From assembly GCA_035695105.1 (NCBI GenBank), contig DASSEV010000004.1, forward strand, positions 62,001 to 126,000: DNA of 64,000 bases. The letters are read 5' to 3'. Below the pieces are notes generated by a model. The model ran no database searches. It saw nothing but the letters and a program-made list of their open reading frames with translations, and was not told the origin of the DNA. Source of the DNA: JAICYJ01 sp035695105. GTDB taxonomy: Bacteria; Actinomycetota; Thermoleophilia; Gaiellales; JAICJC01. A program made the position numbers and the translations under genes. Shown piece after piece: positions 61,278-64,000 of this stretch (positions are counted from its first letter, which is position 1; the number at the start of each line of letters is the position of its first letter).

Positions 61278-62075
61278 CTACGCCTGCGGTGCGACCGCGA
61301 GCAGCTTCTGCTTCAGCAGCGCGTCGGGCTGCTCACCCTGCGCCGCCCATGCGATCGTGCCGTCGGGCTTGATCACGTAGAACGTCGGGAAGCTCTGGAG
61401 CCGGTAGGCGCTCGACACCGGCCCGGCCTTGCCGAGCGTCGTGAACGACCCGCTGGGCGCGCCCTGGTAGTCGAGCAGCGCCGGATACGGCGAGGCGAAG
61501 TACCGGTGGAACGCGAACACGCTGGCCGCGTTCTCCGAGTCGCCGTTGATCGACACGAACTGGACGCCCTTCGACGCCAGCTCGTTCGCCAGCTTCGACA
61601 GGTGCGGCGCCTCCGCCTGGCAGTGCGGGCACCAGGTGGCGAACAGCTCGAGCAGCACCGCCTTGCCGCGGTAGTCCGAGAGGCTCACCGTCTGCCCCTG
61701 CGGCGTCTTCAGCGTGAATGCGGGCGCCGCCGTGCCCGGCTTGAGCAGCGAGGGATCGCTCGCGATGGAACCGGAGCTGGCCGGGTCGTTCTCGCGCAGC
61801 CCCACGCCCGGCTCGGTGCTGGTGTGGAAGCCGAGCGCGTTCGCGGCCGCGACCAGCGCGGCCGGCGCGTTCGCGTCGGACGCCGCCTGACGCTTGGCGG
61901 GTGGAGGCGCCGGCGCGCCGGACTGCGAGCGCGCCACGAGCACGCCGGCGATCACGACGACGATCACGAGCAACGCGCCGTTGATGATCCACAGCGTGCG
62001 GTTCGCCTTGGCCCTGGCGGGCGCGGGCGGCGCGGGGCGCTTCGGTCGCTTGGAGGAACGGGCGGTCTGGCTCAT
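61278..62075 (-). CDS. Membrane-anchored TlpA-like thioredoxin
   Basis: 265 residues. Basic N-terminus, one helix (LWIINGALLVIVVVIAGVLV), then a linker and a thioredoxin domain from about 120: SLSDYRGKAVLLELFATWCP with active site CPHC, FHRYFASPYPALLDYQG insertion and cis-Pro segment LQSFPTFYVIKPDG. Reduces or isomerises disulfides outside the membrane. No cytochrome genes nearby, so the partner is unknown. Confidence 0.87.
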   Translation of the reverse strand: MSQTARSSKRPKRPAPPAPARAKANRTLWIINGALLVIVVVIAGVLVARSQSGAPAPPPAKRQAASDANAPAALVAAANALGFHTSTEPGVGLRENDPASSGSIASDPSLLKPGTAAPAFTLKTPQGQTVSLSDYRGKAVLLELFATWCPHCQAEAPHLSKLANELASKGVQFVSINGDSENAASVFAFHRYFASPYPALLDYQGAPSGSFTTLGKAGPVSSAYRLQSFPTFYVIKPDGTIAWAAQGEQPDALLKQKLLAVAPQA

Positions 62076-62138
62076 GTCAGTCGCAGGGTAGGCGAGCCTG
62101 CTAAGCCGCAGATTGGCAGCTGCGCCGCCGGCGAGCCG

Positions 62139-62507
62139 TCAGTGCGGCTCCGCGCTGAGCGCGTCCAGGGTCGACGCGACCAGCCGGCGCAGCTCGTCGG
62201 CCGTCTCGTCGGCGTGCCGCTGCCACGCCTGGCGCTCGCGGCCGCGACGGGCGGAGGCCGCCTCGATGCCGGCAACCCGGGTCTCGTCGGCGAGCGCCAT
62301 GATCTTCATCACGCCGGGCGCCGTGCGGTTGGTGTGCAGCACCGAGCGCAGCCGCTGCGTCAGGCGTGCCCACTCGAGCTCGCTGATCTCGACCCGCTCG
62401 CGCAGCTCGGCCAGCACCGCGTCGACGACGGCCATCGTCTCGGCCTCGTTGGCGTAGGCGTCCGACGCCGCGTAGGCGAGGGCAAGCGATTCGTTCCGGC
62501 GTTTCAT
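62139..62507 (-). CDS. Small helical protein of unknown function
   Basis: 122 residues from ATG62507 (GTG62516 is an alternative). Mostly amphipathic helix: ETMAVVDAVLAELRERVEIS, RQAWQRHADETADELRRLVA. No cysteines, membrane segment or motif recognised. Lies between the thioredoxin and MFS genes on the same strand. Confidence 0.6.
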   Translation of the reverse strand: MKRRNESLALAYAASDAYANEAETMAVVDAVLAELRERVEISELEWARLTQRLRSVLHTNRTAPGVMKIMALADETRVAGIEAASARRGRERQAWQRHADETADELRRLVASTLDALSAEPH

Positions 62508-62557
62508 ATACGGCACATATCGGCCACCGGGACGAACCGCTTGACGCTCGCGCAGGA

Positions 62558-64000
62558 TCAGGCCGACTCGACGGCCGGCTCGCCGACCGGCTCACCGTGG
62601 CCGTGCGCCGCGACCGGCGCCCCCTCGCGGATCAGCGTGTATCCGCCAACGGCGGCGGCCAGCGCGAACACCGCGCCGACCAGGAACGCGGCGTGATCCC
62701 CGCCGGTCAGCGCCTGCAGCTGGCCATGGCCATCGCTCAGGAGCGTGCTCGTCCGCGACGCGGCCACGCTGGCCAGCACCGACAGCCCGAGCGCTCCGCC
62801 CATCATGAACGCCGTGTTGACCACGCCCGAGGCGAGCCCCGATTCGTTCTGGGGCACGTCGCTCATCGCCGCCAGCAGCACCGGGTTGAACGCCATGCCC
62901 GCCCCGATGCCGAGCAGGACCATGCTGGGCAGCACGTCGATCGCGAAGCTGCCGTCGACCGGGGCTCGCACGAACAGCGCGAGGCCGACCGCGGCGAACG
63001 TGAGGCCGACGCCGAGCGGCTTGCGCAGCCCGAAGCGCATCACGATCTTCGCCGACAGGCCGATCGAGAACGCGCCCATGATCAGGTTGGCCGGCAGGAA
63101 GGCGAGCCCGACCTCGATCGGCGAGTAGCCGAGCACGGCCTGCAGGTACAGCGCGGAGAGGAAGAACCAGGCGAACATCGCGCCGGCCCAGAGGATGCCC
63201 ACGCCGTTCGCGACGCTCATGTTGCGGATCCGGAACAGGCTGAGCGGCACGAGCGGTGCGGCCACGCGCGACTCGATCAGCAGGAACACGCCGAGCAGCG
63301 CGACCGCGCCGCCCAGCAGGCCGAGCGTCTGGCCGGACGTCCAGCCGTTCTGGTTGCCGTTGACGATCGCGTAGACGGCCATCATCAGCGCTGCGGTGAC
63401 GGTCACGGCGCCGGCGACGTCGAGACGCCCCTTCTGCGGCACCGCGCCGCCCGCCGGGAGCAGGCGCATCGACAGCGCGATCACGGCCACGCCGATCGGA
63501 AGGTTGACGAGGAAGATCCAGTGCCAGTCGAGCCAGTTGGTGAGCACGCCGCCGAGCAGCACGCCGAGGCTGCCGCCGCCGGAGGCGACGAAGCCGAAGA
63601 CGCCCATCGCCTTGGCGCGGTCGGCCGGCTCGGTGAACAGGTTCATCATCAGGCCCAGCGACACGGCCGACGCGATCGCCCCGCCGAGCCCCTGCACGGC
63701 GCGGGCGCCGACCAGCAGGTGCTGGCTGTTGGAGAGGCCGCAGGCAAGCGACGCGATCGTGAACAGCGTGATGCCGAAGATGAACAGCTTGCGCTGGCCG
63801 TAGAGGTCGCCGAGCCGGCCGCCAAGCAGCAGGAACCCGCCGAACGTGAGCAGGTAGGCGTTGACCACCCAGGCCAGCGAGGTCGGTGAGAAGCCGAGGC
63901 TGATGCGGATCGAGGGCAGCGCGACGTTGACGATGGTCGAGTCGAGCACGATCATCAGGCTGCCGCCGCAGAGCACGATCAGGGCCAGCCAGCGGCGGCG
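62558..64000 (-). CDS. MFS drug-exporter (DHA2/EmrB-QacA type), 5' end outside window
   Basis: 480 codons visible. The frame continues past the first GTG (63976) to the right edge as RRRWLALI, which is the normal run-in to helix 1 (LCGGSLMIVLDSTIVNVALP), so the true start lies outside. Motif A GGRLGDLYGQRKLFI, motif C-like GPxxGG region GSLGVLLGGVL, and about 14 helices. Proton-driven efflux of hydrophobic compounds is likely. Confidence 0.9.
   Translation of the reverse strand, partial: RRRWLALIVLCGGSLMIVLDSTIVNVALPSIRISLGFSPTSLAWVVNAYLLTFGGFLLLGGRLGDLYGQRKLFIFGITLFTIASLACGLSNSQHLLVGARAVQGLGGAIASAVSLGLMMNLFTEPADRAKAMGVFGFVASGGGSLGVLLGGVLTNWLDWHWIFLVNLPIGVAVIALSMRLLPAGGAVPQKGRLDVAGAVTVTAALMMAVYAIVNGNQNGWTSGQTLGLLGGAVALLGVFLLIESRVAAPLVPLSLFRIRNMSVANGVGILWAGAMFAWFFLSALYLQAVLGYSPIEVGLAFLPANLIMGAFSIGLSAKIVMRFGLRKPLGVGLTFAAVGLALFVRAPVDGSFAIDVLPSMVLLGIGAGMAFNPVLLAAMSDVPQNESGLASGVVNTAFMMGGALGLSVLASVAASRTSTLLSDGHGQLQALTGGDHAAFLVGAVFALAAAVGGYTLIREGAPVAAHGHGEPVGEPAVESA

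Overview
The window is high-GC DNA, apparently from an actinobacterium. A Thermoleophilia-like lineage (Solirubrobacterales/Gaiellales type) is my best guess. It rests on an F420-linked enzyme set, a DUF1206 protein, a GH15 enzyme, many GTG starts and GTGA/ATGA gene overlaps. This is inference from gene content; no rRNA or marker gene is present to fix it.

Left part (1-14 kb) is accessory DNA. A class III cyclase/TolB-like/TPR gene runs off the left edge. It is followed by the C-terminal stub of a tyrosine recombinase and then a surface-glycan operon on the minus strand: two GT4 glycosyltransferases, a sugar-nucleotide epimerase, a rare ABC-exporter/glycosyltransferase fusion, two related secreted proteins with a YYYY motif, and UDP-glucose dehydrogenase. 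This operon is the best candidate here for an undescribed system. To its right lies wreckage: an internally inverted F420-NADP oxidoreductase, a truncated membrane-anchored protein, and a 48-bp copy of the 3' end of the tRNA(CAT) at 13.9 kb. The two copies bracket a remnant island of about 2.1 kb.

Middle part (14-45 kb) looks like ordinary chromosome: M42 peptidase, PhoD-like phosphatase, two PAP2 phosphatases with a lipid kinase, ArsR with a split transketolase, GH15 plus amine oxidase, LLM oxidoreductase, PhzF, PAC2, nitroreductase and cupin. Then come a ferric-reductase/ApbE set, a PilZ protein, a decarboxylase-VOC fusion, NlpC/P60, and a complete carbohydrate ABC importer (lipoprotein, two permeases, ATPase) coupled to a PfkB kinase with a divergent PfkB paralogue.

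Right part (45-64 kb) holds a sedolisin protease, an exosortase-like protein next to decayed GT2 and WecB fragments, and a 240-bp array of GTCAC-type boxes phased at 11 bp in front of two MFS genes. It continues with a 199-bp inverted-repeat element that supplies a stop codon, two secreted proteins (HE-motif and GH26-like), a 1619-residue cyclase/NTPase/STAND/WD40 protein, a 27-residue membrane peptide with its own SD and terminator, a membrane phosphoesterase, a TlpA-like thioredoxin and an MFS exporter that runs off the right edge.

A palindromic repeat of about 35 bp (GTGAAC..AGTGCCAGGCACTT..GTTCAC) recurs three times, each time close behind a stop codon. No CRISPR array, rRNA or intact integrase was seen.
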